Positions 43,801-51,798 of a stretch of DNA of 64,000 nucleotides are shown piece after piece. Numbering within the stretch: position 1 is the stretch's first letter; every line of letters begins with the position of its first letter. The notes under the pieces are model-generated. The model ran no database searches. It was not told where the DNA came from and saw only the letters and a list, made by a program, of their open reading frames with translations. This stretch comes from Bacillota bacterium (GTDB lineage: Bacteria > Bacillota > Clostridia > Saccharofermentanales > Saccharofermentanaceae), in assembly GCA_023397475.1 (NCBI GenBank), contig JAEWUD010000027.1, forward strand, positions 1 through 64,000. Reading direction: 5' to 3'. Both the position numbers and the translations under genes were made by a program.

Positions 43801-45863
43801 CTCTGGCTTTTGACAGCGTTCCGCCCGTTGTCCGCGGCGACGGAAACCGGGTCGCGCAGATTCTTCTGAACCTGATGACCAATGCGGTGAAGTTCACGGA
43901 AAAAGGCGGGATCACTTTGTCGGTGAAGCGAGTTTCGGAGAACAGAAGTACCATTACCCTGGAATTCCGTGTTCAGGACACCGGTATCGGTATCACAGGC
44001 GAGCATATGGCCCGTCTGTTTGACGAGTTTGAACAGGCGACCGATGCGACGACCCGCAAGTATGGCGGAACCGGCTTGGGTCTTCCGATCACGAAGCGTT
44101 TGACCGAATTGATGGGCGGCACGATTCATGTCGAAAGTGCTGCCGGCAAGGGAACCACTTTCTGCGTGGTCATCCCCTTCGCCAAGAGCCGGCAACCGGC
44201 CATGCGTCCTGCCGAGTTGTCACGACTCGAAGGAATGCGTGCCCTCATCATCGATGATTCCGGGGACGAGTGCGAGATTCTTGCCTCCCTGCTGTCCGAA
44301 ATCGGAATTCGTTCGGATTTTGATCGCTCGGGAGCAACAGGACTCGGCCGCCTTCTTGCGGCGGATGCCGAAGGAGATCCGTATCGCTTACTTTTCGTCG
44401 ATTATCGGATGCCGCAGACCGACGGTATCGAGGTTCTCCAAAGAGTCTCCCATTCGAATTTACGCCATAAACCCTTGCTGATTATGGTCACGGCGCATAT
44501 TTTCGCGTTGAAAGACGACGACCGCAGAAATGACCTTCCCTTCACGTTGCTGACAAAACCGGTTACTCCCTCCCGTCTCAAAGATGCCCTGAACGCAGCC
44601 CTATTGAACCAGCTCAGCGCGCGTCGAGGCGAGGAAATGGAGAACATTCGCCGGGAGTTACCGACCTTTACAGCCGCGAAAATCCTTCTCGTCGAAGACA
44701 ATGCGATCAATCGCGAGGTTGCCGAGGGGCTCCTGGCGTCGGTCGGTCTGCGTGCCGACACGGCACAGAACGGACGCGTCGCCGTAGAGCGGGCTCACGA
44801 AAAGCATTATGATCTGATCCTGATGGATCTCCAGATGCCCGAAATGGACGGCTATGAAGCGACCAAAGAGATCCGACTACTCCCGGGATACGATAAGACA
44901 CCGATCATTGCCATGACGGCGGTTGCCTTCGAGGAAGATCGCGAACGATGTTTCGAGGCCGGAATGTCCGACCACTTACCCAAGCCTGTCGATCCCGACA
45001 ATCTCTTCTCCACGTTGGTGAAGTGGCTGCCTCCGACGCTGAAGAAGAACGGTTCTGCCGATCCGGCAAAGGAACCGGACAAGACCGTAATGGCGACTTC
45101 GCTATCCTCGGCAGATGGCGGCTCGACACAGGCCGCATCCGAGCGCGGCCGCGGCGCAAAGATTAGCAAATCCGGCGATATACAGGAGCCCGGCAAGAAG
45201 AGTAAGAACACGCTCTCGCTTCCTACGGATACCGAGGATATTCTTACCAGCCTCCGGACGATCGACGGCCTTGATCCGGATTTCGGGCTCAAGAATCTTC
45301 AGGGCAATCTGATGTGGTATGTCAAATTGATCGATCAGTTTATCAATCGGCATCGCGCGGATGCGCTTGATATGGCGGACTGTCTGGACCAGCATGACCT
45401 TCTTTCCGTCAGCAAGATTGCGCACGGCCTGAAGGGCACCGCCGCGACCTTAGGTTTCCAATCCATTCAAGAGCAATCGAAGGCGCTTGAGATCGCGGCA
45501 CGAGAAGAGCGGTCGGAAGCTGAGTTGAAGCCGATGATTAAGCTTCTCGGCGCCACTCTCAGTACGACAGCCGACGAGATTCGCCGCATCATCTTCTCGA
45601 TCCGTACCTTCTCTCCGGATATCGAGACGGGCAGTGCCGATCCTGTCAAAGTTCGGGAGATCGTCAAACGGATCCTACCGCTGATCGAGAGCTATGATAT
45701 GGAGGCAAACACTCTTTTCGAGGAGAATCGCGACCTCTTAAGTCGAGCATTCGGTTATCGTGTCACGGCGTTGGAACAGCATCTTCAGCTCTTCGATTAC
45801 AAGGATGCCTTCAAACTTCTCGGCGAGATGTTGGATCGCTGGGAAGAGAATCTTCCGAAATGA
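40881..45863 (+). CDS. Hybrid sensor histidine kinase with multiple PAS/GAF, two REC and an HPt domain
   Basis: The 1660-aa protein has at least four PAS-like domains (about 40-150, 155-280, 415-540, 730-845), a GAF-like domain (about 550-715), HisKA with the phospho-histidine in SFLSNMSHEIRTPINA (about 885), an HATPase domain with DTGIGI and GGTGLGLPI, a first receiver (VDYRMP, Asp about 1174), a second receiver (MDLQMPEMDG, Asp about 1315), a low-complexity linker and an HPt domain (IAHGLKGTAATLG, His about 1515). No transmembrane helix is evident. The ATG at 40881 overlaps the upstream stop by 8 bases; an in-frame ATG at 40857 is possible. A complete His-Asp-His relay to the upstream REC-HD-GYP protein is inferred. 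Confidence 0.93.
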   Translation: MNKPAHKSRTDATASGRVPMDSTVIDDALSPLSENILALMYRILPDRLYLTSLDGRIKDFRRSDSGEVAEIAASPIGDQIETALPPDAVLAYRNAVKESLATGQASSFRYSLPVGDRDRTFYCRAVVSEKDDTVLLIVRDISEFVDAKQALEKSEVRYQTLLDNAPYPIIITDEATGKFLYYNARTLYEFGRSGGALIGKNSSVFYVDPQDRDLFRSIIREEGEATDFELQLYDYDHKPYWALMSGVRIDFQGKPAIMIAINNITERKIAELNLLREHEILTQKIAAQTLLPAEIFAFDDREESIDVIIQKALNSAALRFSGKDPFTVTAEYDGSSITSSYPGETGVFETKKPRELTINGLTTFGKTISLRFTFYRHTAKEMSKPSLEQEKHLAGSLLMRLTDIINQRNAAELLTEQDDFLRMMLSQTTFGISLVDPESLLFVHCNETAYHSLGFTHDEFMKLSICDIQKTCTPEQVREIFSRVSSGEMVQHEGIHLDKNGGEHAVLTHLYPLKLKGKAYTCLYWRDISDEKRREQEQKERTDRILLFARLIRKISTLRSGTDGEVALYIREVTEILGRETGLSGVSIWIQDNGGDSLTCLCSYDNATGKLDHGKQISKNIFTEDATYLQTERYFESADTAGDPRLNLSTRKYLNETGITAFISTNIFFKGHFQGILVFSYTNGPHPWDASEISLCCEVADQIGMAYLNHERIEVTRALQHSEYFLKRAQAVSKTGHWFYDIAGDFLSCSEETCRIFGISQGKSRTLSSFLKRSHPDDLLMVRDAFRAAKSGTPFHLTQRILVSGEIRWIEMRAEIEFDADNQPITFLGTVQDISEKIEAANELDRYRKHLEEMVRIRTSELEEATEAAKSANRAKSSFLSNMSHEIRTPINAIVGFAYLIRRDPLTPRQLDELNKLSAASEHLLQIINDILDLSKIEAGKIALETIDFEPVRVIDKILNIVEEDAVRKSIPISLAFDSVPPVVRGDGNRVAQILLNLMTNAVKFTEKGGITLSVKRVSENRSTITLEFRVQDTGIGITGEHMARLFDEFEQATDATTRKYGGTGLGLPITKRLTELMGGTIHVESAAGKGTTFCVVIPFAKSRQPAMRPAELSRLEGMRALIIDDSGDECEILASLLSEIGIRSDFDRSGATGLGRLLAADAEGDPYRLLFVDYRMPQTDGIEVLQRVSHSNLRHKPLLIMVTAHIFALKDDDRRNDLPFTLLTKPVTPSRLKDALNAALLNQLSARRGEEMENIRRELPTFTAAKILLVEDNAINREVAEGLLASVGLRADTAQNGRVAVERAHEKHYDLILMDLQMPEMDGYEATKEIRLLPGYDKTPIIAMTAVAFEEDRERCFEAGMSDHLPKPVDPDNLFSTLVKWLPPTLKKNGSADPAKEPDKTVMATSLSSADGGSTQAASERGRGAKISKSGDIQEPGKKSKNTLSLPTDTEDILTSLRTIDGLDPDFGLKNLQGNLMWYVKLIDQFINRHRADALDMADCLDQHDLLSVSKIAHGLKGTAATLGFQSIQEQSKALEIAAREERSEAELKPMIKLLGATLSTTADEIRRIIFSIRTFSPDIETGSADPVKVREIVKRILPLIESYDMEANTLFEENRDLLSRAFGYRVTALEQHLQLFDYKDAFKLLGEMLDRWEENLPK

Positions 45864-45876
45864 GGACCTGACACAC

Positions 45877-46791
45877 GTGTATTACTACGCTCTGGACGAG
45901 TACCTGAAGAAGGTATTCGGTGCCAAGACCTATAAGCTTGCTCTGTCAACCGGATGCTCATGCCCGAATCGCGACGGTACCCTCGGCACGTCCGGCTGTC
46001 TCTTCTGCAGTGACAGCGGCGCGGGGGAGTTTGCGCAATCGAATACACTTTCGATCAACGAACAGATCGAACGCGCGATTTCTCTTGTCTCCGGAAAGGC
46101 GAAAAGCGACTCGTATATCGCCTATTTTCAGAGCTTCACAAACACCTACGGGCCGATCGAGCGGCTTGAGCCGCTGTTTCGCGAGGCCATATCCCATCCG
46201 AGTATCGTCGCTTTATCTGTCGCAACCCGGCCGGATTCGATCCGCGAAGAGATGTACGATCTGCTGTTCTCGCTCTCTCACCAAAAGCCCGTGTGGGTCG
46301 AGCTCGGTCTGCAGACATCCGATGAAACGACAGCGGCCATGCTTCGCCGCGGATTTGATAATGCGTGCTTCGAGGCGGCCGTCCGTCGCCTGCGTCAAGG
46401 CGGAATCAAGGTGATCGTCCATTTGATCCTCGGCTTGCCCGGAGAGACGAAGGAGGATATTCTGGGATCTGTCGATTTTATTTCCCGCATCGGCGTTGAC
46501 GGTGTAAAGCTGCAGCTTCTTCATGTGTTGCGCGGAACGGACCTTGCCGACATGTATGCCAAAGGACTCTTTGACGTTCTGACAAGAGAAGAATATCTCG
46601 AGCTGCTCGCGGCTGCCGTCGAGCGACTGCCGCGAGATGTCACGATTCACCGGCTGACGGGAGACGGGGCCAAATCAATCCTGATCGCACCGTTATGGAG
46701 CGGCGATAAACGGTCGGTTCAGAACGCGATGCGTCGGTATTTCATCGATCACGATGTCGAGCAAGGTAGAGATTGCCGAATCCTTACCTAG
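45877..46791 (+). CDS. Radical SAM protein, YtqA/YhcC family
   Basis: The 304-aa protein begins YYALDEYLKKVFGAKTYKLAL and has CSCPNRDGTLGTSGCLFC, the spaced-cysteine cluster motif of the TIGR01212/YtqA family rather than the usual CxxxCxxC. GLQTSDETTAAMLRRG and HLILGLPGETKEDIL continue the family pattern. Members are conserved but their reaction is not settled. The GTG at 45877 is chosen because AGGA precedes it and homology begins there; an upstream frame into the kinase gene is out of phase with family similarity. It starts 13 bp after the kinase stop. Confidence 0.9.
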   Translation: MYYYALDEYLKKVFGAKTYKLALSTGCSCPNRDGTLGTSGCLFCSDSGAGEFAQSNTLSINEQIERAISLVSGKAKSDSYIAYFQSFTNTYGPIERLEPLFREAISHPSIVALSVATRPDSIREEMYDLLFSLSHQKPVWVELGLQTSDETTAAMLRRGFDNACFEAAVRRLRQGGIKVIVHLILGLPGETKEDILGSVDFISRIGVDGVKLQLLHVLRGTDLADMYAKGLFDVLTREEYLELLAAAVERLPRDVTIHRLTGDGAKSILIAPLWSGDKRSVQNAMRRYFIDHDVEQGRDCRILT

Positions 46792-46800
46792 GAGGAATGT

Positions 46801-46869
46801 ATGAGAATATTTACCGGTTACCAAAGAGGCGTCAATCTGGGAGGCTGGCTGTCCCAGTGCAGTCACACC
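46801..46869 (+). pseudogene. 5' remnant of a GH5-type glycoside hydrolase gene
   Basis: A perfect AGGAGG, overlapping the radical SAM stop codon, precedes an ATG encoding MRIFTGYQRGVNLGGWLSQC. This is the characteristic N-terminus of cellulase-family 5 glycosidases (G-x-N-L-G-G-W-L-S-Q). Similarity stops after about 23 codons, exactly where the 3' end of the opposed thymidine kinase gene begins; the frame ends at 47013 without further resemblance. The rest of the gene appears to have been removed by a deletion that joined its start to tdk. The assignment rests on one short motif. Confidence 0.6.
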
Positions 46870-46870
46870 A

Positions 46871-47500
46871 TCACAAACGGTCAATTCTATCCCGCTCACT
46901 GTCGGCAGACGGACGGCCCGAAGCCTCCGAACGAATTCTCTTCTTCCAGCAGGTGTGGCACATCGCGATATAACTGTCATTGCCGCCGAGAAAGATCTGG
47001 TCCCCGGAGGTAATGACGCGGCCGTCCTGTCCGATGCGGGCGGAAACGATCGCCTTCTGTCCGCAAGAGCAGATGGTCTTGATTTCTGTCAGCGAATCCG
47101 CCAGTTCGAAGAGCCGCAGGCTGCCGGGAAAGACATGTGCGAGAAAGTCCGTTCGCAATCCGAAGCAAAGTACGGGTACATCATGAAGATCGACAATATC
47201 TCTCAGCTGTTCGATCTGACTTCGCGTAAAGAACTGACTCTCGTCAGAGATGATCACATCGATCGATCCGGATTCCATTTCGCGAAAACGTGCGAGAATG
47301 TCGGTATCCGGCAAGATGACTTCGGCTTTCTGTTGCATGCCGATGCGCGAAGAGATGATATCCGTCCCATCTCTTCGGTCCGTCGCAGGCTTAATCAGCC
47401 ACACGCTCATCTGGCGCTCCTCATAGTTAAACTTTGCGATCAGTGCCCGCGCGGATTTGCTGCTGCCCATCGCTCCATATTTGAAATACAGCTTAGCCAT
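46871..47500 (-). CDS. tdk: Thymidine kinase (type II)
   Basis: Phosphorylates thymidine to dTMP in pyrimidine salvage. The 209-aa protein has the P-loop GAMGSSKSA, the Walker B-like DVIISDESQFF with the catalytic Glu, the lasso segment and paired zinc cysteines (CSCGQKA and CHTCW). GGGGGAG precedes the ATG. The C-terminal 20 residues (SEASGRPSADSERDRIDRL) are a hydrophilic extension that ends one base from the GH5 remnant, so the original C-terminus may have been altered. Confidence 0.95.
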   Translation of the reverse strand: MAKLYFKYGAMGSSKSARALIAKFNYEERQMSVWLIKPATDRRDGTDIISSRIGMQQKAEVILPDTDILARFREMESGSIDVIISDESQFFTRSQIEQLRDIVDLHDVPVLCFGLRTDFLAHVFPGSLRLFELADSLTEIKTICSCGQKAIVSARIGQDGRVITSGDQIFLGGNDSYIAMCHTCWKKRIRSEASGRPSADSERDRIDRL

Positions 47501-47711
47501 TAGTCTCCCCCGGTTGTTCGCATTCGAGATTCGGATGTGAAAAATACGTCGGCACTTCTCGTTCCAGATGATCGGGTCGTCGCGAAAAGAATATACTTAT
47601 CTTAGCATGAAGCGTGTCTCCTGCCCACGTATCCGAACAGTATTTTTCATCTCACATGTATGTGTTTGTGTTATAATAACAAACATTAGAGATTAGATCG
47701 GAGGATCAATC

Positions 47712-50045
47712 ATGTCATTTCGTTTACTTGCCTCGGTCATCGCCTTCCTAATGTTCCTCGGACAACCGTTTCTCGCGTTTGCCGAGCCGACGGGCGATCC
47801 GGTTTCGACAACCGCGGAGAATCCTTTTGCCGCTGTGGATCAGGCTCGAGATATTGCTCTTCAAGAGATGTCCGGTTCCGTCGTCGAGGCGGCAACCAAG
47901 GACAACGCATCGGATATCGATGTGCTTCTGACGGCTCTTCCGGATGAGGGGGATCGATCCTTCATTATTCGCTTCACTGACGACTGTCCGCTTGCGGAGA
48001 TGGCAGGTTATCTGGAAGGTGAGAACTATACCTTTCTCGGATACAGTACGGATCGCATGATTCGTCTTGTCACCGCAGATATCAACGCCTTTCTGACCAA
48101 GGCCGGATCACGGATCAAATACTCGGAGACCGATGATCTCATGTACGAGGAATCCATTCTTCCCTCCGATCTGGCAACGGAACCTTTCTCCCGACAGGCC
48201 GATCCGATCGGTGAGGATTCCCTCGCGGCACCGACGGACACATACTACGCCTACCAATACCAACACGACCTTCTGAATATCCCCGAAGCCTGGTCGGTCA
48301 CTTACGGAACCAATGACATCGTCGTTGCCGTCATCGACTCCGGCGTCTCGCGGACACATACGGATCTCCCGCAGTCCCGGATACTTCCCGGCAAGAATTA
48401 TCTTGTTGGTGGAACCGTCACCGGGGACGTCCGAGGCCACGGTACGATGGTGACCGGTGTAATCGCTGCGACTGTCGATAATACGATCGGCGTTGCCGGT
48501 ATTTGCAACGCTGTGACAATTCTCCCTCTTCAGATTACTTCCGACTACGGCAACATCACGGAGTCTCGTCTGATTCAGGCGATTAAGGATGCCGCCGATG
48601 CGGGCGTTCGCGTTATTAACATGAGTATGGGCGGACCGACCTCACTCGCGGAGGAGGAAGCGATCAACTATGCGTTGTCGAAGAACGTCATCTTGATCGC
48701 GTCTGCCGGCAACAACGGTTATGAACGCCTCAATTACCCCGCGTCATACGATACGGTTGTTTCTGTCGCGTCTGTGAATGACTACGCGGAGTGGTCCGAC
48801 TTCTCGACCTATAACGAAATGGTAGACGTAGCGGCACCCGGCGAATGGATCTATACGACCAACACCTCCGGCAGCTACAGTACACCGGACGGCACCTCAT
48901 TCTCCGCACCGGCGGTGTCAGGTCTTGCCGTTCTCGCGCTCACCGTCAATCCATCGCTCACCCCCGCTACCTTCCAGCAAATACTCCGGTCGACAGCGAC
49001 CGATGTTGATGCCTTTGGTTTCGATAAGTATACAGGATATGGCATGGCCGATGCCTATGCGCTCGTCAAGGCCGCGGCAAATCAAACACTAACGAAGTAT
49101 ACAGTCACTTTCGTAGCGGATAACGGCAGCACACTCGGATCCAGAACAATCCCGACCGGTCAGGTGGTATATGAACCCTGGCTTCCCTCGATGCCGGGAT
49201 ATAACTTCCTCGGTTGGTACAAGGATGCCCAGTATAAGACACTCTATTCCTTTAATTCTCCCGTCACGTCCTCTTTCAAGCTCTATGCCAGAACGCAGCT
49301 TTCCGGCGTCGGCAATTTCGTCTCACGGTTCTATTCCCTTTGTCTCGGCCGAACGGCGGATCCCACAGGCCTTGCCTATTGGTGCGGCCAGCTTGAATCA
49401 TGGGAGATGAGCGGAGCCGACGTCGCCCACGGCTTCGTCTTCAGTCCCGAATTCATCGGCGCCGGCAAGACGAACGAACAATATATCGACATCCTGTATC
49501 AGGCTTTCTTCAATCGCGCGGCGGATCCGGGCGGCAAAACGGATTGGCTTGCGAAGCTGAACAGCGGACTCAGCCGTTATTATGTCCTGCACGGCTTCAC
49601 AAACTCGACAGAATTCAAGAACCTTGCCTCCTCGTATGGAATTTCCGTAGGTTCACTTACACTGACCGAACCGGAAGACCTCTATCCGGAGACGACGAAG
49701 TTTGTCACGCGCTTCTACTGCGAATGTCTCGGTCGCACCCCGGATACCACGGGATTACGCGATTGGGTCACCTCCCTGCAGAACGGAACCAGGACCGGCG
49801 CCAGCGTCGCATATGGATTCGTATTCAGCGCGGAGTTTATCAGCAGAAATGTATCGAACCGCAGCTATGTCGAGACACTGTACCGAGCCTTCTTTAACCG
49901 CCCCGCCGACACGGCCGGTTGCGACTACTGGTTGAACCGTATGACCGCAGGCGCCTCCCGTCGTGATGTACTCGCGGGATTCGTCAATTCGGCGGAGTTC
50001 GCTCAGCTATGCGCGCAGTTCAACATCCAGCCGGGATCCTTATAA
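47712..50045 (+). CDS. Secreted subtilisin-like serine protease with two DUF4214 modules
   Basis: The 777-aa protein has a signal peptide (SVIAFLMFLGQPFLAFAEP), a propeptide region to about 175, and an S8 catalytic domain with Asp in VAVIDSGVSRTHTDL, His in GHGTMVTGVIAA, oxyanion Asn in SAGNNG and Ser in GTSFSAPAVSG. At about 455-530 follows one InlB/Flg_new-type repeat (GYNFLGWYKDAQYK), then two DUF4214 modules (FVSRFYSLCLGRTADPTG and FVTRFYCECLGRTPDTTG), found in surface and RTX-like proteins. It is probably an extracellular or surface-bound protease. GGAGG precedes the ATG; TATAAT at 47672-47677 may be its -10. Confidence 0.93.
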   Translation: MSFRLLASVIAFLMFLGQPFLAFAEPTGDPVSTTAENPFAAVDQARDIALQEMSGSVVEAATKDNASDIDVLLTALPDEGDRSFIIRFTDDCPLAEMAGYLEGENYTFLGYSTDRMIRLVTADINAFLTKAGSRIKYSETDDLMYEESILPSDLATEPFSRQADPIGEDSLAAPTDTYYAYQYQHDLLNIPEAWSVTYGTNDIVVAVIDSGVSRTHTDLPQSRILPGKNYLVGGTVTGDVRGHGTMVTGVIAATVDNTIGVAGICNAVTILPLQITSDYGNITESRLIQAIKDAADAGVRVINMSMGGPTSLAEEEAINYALSKNVILIASAGNNGYERLNYPASYDTVVSVASVNDYAEWSDFSTYNEMVDVAAPGEWIYTTNTSGSYSTPDGTSFSAPAVSGLAVLALTVNPSLTPATFQQILRSTATDVDAFGFDKYTGYGMADAYALVKAAANQTLTKYTVTFVADNGSTLGSRTIPTGQVVYEPWLPSMPGYNFLGWYKDAQYKTLYSFNSPVTSSFKLYARTQLSGVGNFVSRFYSLCLGRTADPTGLAYWCGQLESWEMSGADVAHGFVFSPEFIGAGKTNEQYIDILYQAFFNRAADPGGKTDWLAKLNSGLSRYYVLHGFTNSTEFKNLASSYGISVGSLTLTEPEDLYPETTKFVTRFYCECLGRTPDTTGLRDWVTSLQNGTRTGASVAYGFVFSAEFISRNVSNRSYVETLYRAFFNRPADTAGCDYWLNRMTAGASRRDVLAGFVNSAEFAQLCAQFNIQPGSL

Positions 50046-50065
50046 TTCCCTCCATTCTCGAAAAG

Positions 50066-50121
50066 AAGAGGCCGTTGCAGTTTGAACGTTAAAGTTCAGG
50101 ATGCAACAGCCTCTTTTCTTT
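50066..50121 (+). terminator. Terminator after the subtilase gene
   Basis: AAGAGGC pairs with GCCTCTT, GTTGCA with TGCAAC, and an inner TGAAC with GTTCA, giving a long interrupted stem followed by TTCTTTT. It lies between convergent genes and forms the first half of the composite repeat seen again, decayed, at 53822-53927. Confidence 0.85.
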
Positions 50122-50166
50122 TGCGCAGCAGAAATGAGTTCCACCTGACGTGATTATGGGCTCAGG
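50066..50166. repeat. Composite hairpin-plus-tail repeat, copy 2
   Basis: The hairpin is followed by GCAGAAATGAGTTCCACC and TGACGTGATTATGGGC. The whole 100-bp stretch aligns base for base with 53822-53927, and the tail with 10401-10445. Confidence 0.75.
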
Positions 50167-50184
50167 GCTCGGCGCCGGGAGATA

Positions 50185-50685
50185 TTACCGCTCTGCCTCT
50201 GATGGCTTCTTGAAGGGATTCGGACCCTCCGGGTCATATTCCGGAAGATCGTCATTCGGCGCCTTGAATATCGGAAAATATGGTTCGACAGCTACATCAT
50301 TCGAAATATCTGTTTGGGTCACCATCGATCTCGACAACGCATCTCTTCTCTGATGATCCGCGAGAATCCTTGTCTCAGGGTCTCCGGACATCATGAACTC
50401 AGCCATCGTCGCTGTGTTGACATAGGTGGTGTGATCGACCGTCGACTGGTTCGTTTGAAATTTGAGAACGATCTTGGTGATCGTGATCGTCAGCGCAAAT
50501 GGCAGGATCGCGAAAAGAACCACACCGATATACTGCATAATCCGGACAAAAAGCGCGATGTCCTCGGGATCAAAGCTGCCGAAGTTCCGAAGCAGAAAAT
50601 AGAGAATATATAGGACGACTCCGCCGATCGGCAAAAGAAGCATCAACCGGTTCTTGATCGTCGTCTTTACGGTAACCATCTTCAT
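50185..50685 (-). CDS. Small membrane protein paired with a YdjG-like zinc-ribbon protein (pair 1)
   Basis: The 166-aa protein has a basic start, two transmembrane helices (MLLLPIGGVVLYILYFLLR and a helix near residues 50-80, VVLFAILPFALTITITKIVL), then a soluble segment with STVDHTTYVNTATMAEFM and a Pro-rich end LPEYDPEGPNPFKKP. It is about half identical in pattern to the product at 51799-52329. The start overlaps the stop of the zinc-ribbon gene by 4 bases (ATGA). Function unknown; a membrane complex with the zinc-ribbon partner is inferred. Confidence 0.82.
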   Translation of the reverse strand: MKMVTVKTTIKNRLMLLLPIGGVVLYILYFLLRNFGSFDPEDIALFVRIMQYIGVVLFAILPFALTITITKIVLKFQTNQSTVDHTTYVNTATMAEFMMSGDPETRILADHQRRDALSRSMVTQTDISNDVAVEPYFPIFKAPNDDLPEYDPEGPNPFKKPSEAER

Positions 50686-51698
50686 AGGAACAATCCTCCG
50701 AACATCATAAATCCGAGAAGTCCGAACAGCAAAGCAAATCCGGCAAACATGCCGCCCACAAACAGAGCGATCTTCCATCGGCTGATCGGCTGCTCGCCCG
50801 CAACCTTACCTGTCTGGCCGTTGAGCGCAAAGGTATATGTTTTCCCGTGATAAACATAATTGAGAAACCATACCGGCAGATATACATATTCAGCCGTCGG
50901 CGGATGGTAGATGCTGTTGTCTGAGTAGTCGACGCGTCCGGCGCCGCAGGCGCTTTTCACGAACTCCTTAACACGCATGAAGATACTTCGCAAGAGTTTC
51001 TCTGCGGGAATATCATAGTTCTCCGCGTAGAATCCGGAGAGAAACTTCGTGTTGAAGTCAATCAGCTGTTCATAATTATAAGGTTCGATGCACTCCATAA
51101 GTCCGTCTTTAATGTGCGAGGAGCCGTCCAGGGGAACCTTCTCCCAGAGAAGATAACCGCGTTTCGAATTCTTCACATAGCGGACCGATGATCCGCCGTC
51201 CTCGGTCTCGACGGTCTCGACATCGAGAAATGTACAGTTGAGATCCACCGGATAATCGAACAGCCAGAACGGCACATAAATACCCGTCAACTTCGCAATC
51301 TGCTTCTTGGAGGTAAAGCCGTTAGGTAGGAAGAGACTCTTCTTACACCACTCGATAAAAGCTTTCTCCGCCTCCTCTCGTCCGTACTTGAACGGGATGA
51401 TCCGCATCGGTTTCACCCCGCCCTTGGTCGTTAAGGAGAGTGAAGGCGACCCGCAGAACGCACAGAACGTCGCGGTCGTATTCTGATCCGTGATTGATTT
51501 GGCGCCGCAGTTACCGCAAAGAAAACACGATGCGTCCTCTTCCCAGGTCTCACCCTGAACAAATCCATCCGTCGCCTCGAGCGAGAGAACGTCATCCGGA
51601 GATATTTGGCTTCCGCAGAAGGCACAGGCCATCTTCTTGGCATCCGGATCGAAAACAAGGCTCGCGGCACAGTTCGGACATCGATAGGATTTTGCCAT
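50682..51698 (-). CDS. YdjG-like double zinc-ribbon membrane protein (pair 1)
   Basis: The 338-aa protein has two zinc ribbons (CPNC/CAFC near residues 8-28 and CGNC/CAFC near 62-87), a soluble middle domain (KPMRIIPFKYGREEAEKAF, GIYVPFWLFDYPVD, LWEKVPLDGSSHI, YVYLPVWFLNYVYHGK) and a C-terminal transmembrane hairpin. The architecture matches B. subtilis YdjG, encoded in the pspA-ydjGHI envelope-stress operon. No pspA, TPM-domain or SPFH gene is nearby. It was copied in tandem together with its small membrane partner. Confidence 0.85.
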   Translation of the reverse strand: MAKSYRCPNCAASLVFDPDAKKMACAFCGSQISPDDVLSLEATDGFVQGETWEEDASCFLCGNCGAKSITDQNTTATFCAFCGSPSLSLTTKGGVKPMRIIPFKYGREEAEKAFIEWCKKSLFLPNGFTSKKQIAKLTGIYVPFWLFDYPVDLNCTFLDVETVETEDGGSSVRYVKNSKRGYLLWEKVPLDGSSHIKDGLMECIEPYNYEQLIDFNTKFLSGFYAENYDIPAEKLLRSIFMRVKEFVKSACGAGRVDYSDNSIYHPPTAEYVYLPVWFLNYVYHGKTYTFALNGQTGKVAGEQPISRWKIALFVGGMFAGFALLFGLLGFMMFGGLFL

Positions 51699-51798
51699 AG
51701 TAAGAATTCCTCCGTTACTTCGATTATACCTGTTGTTATCTTCTATGCACTCAATATCTCGCGTATTCTCGTTAATAGTGCCATGTTACGTAAAGGAA

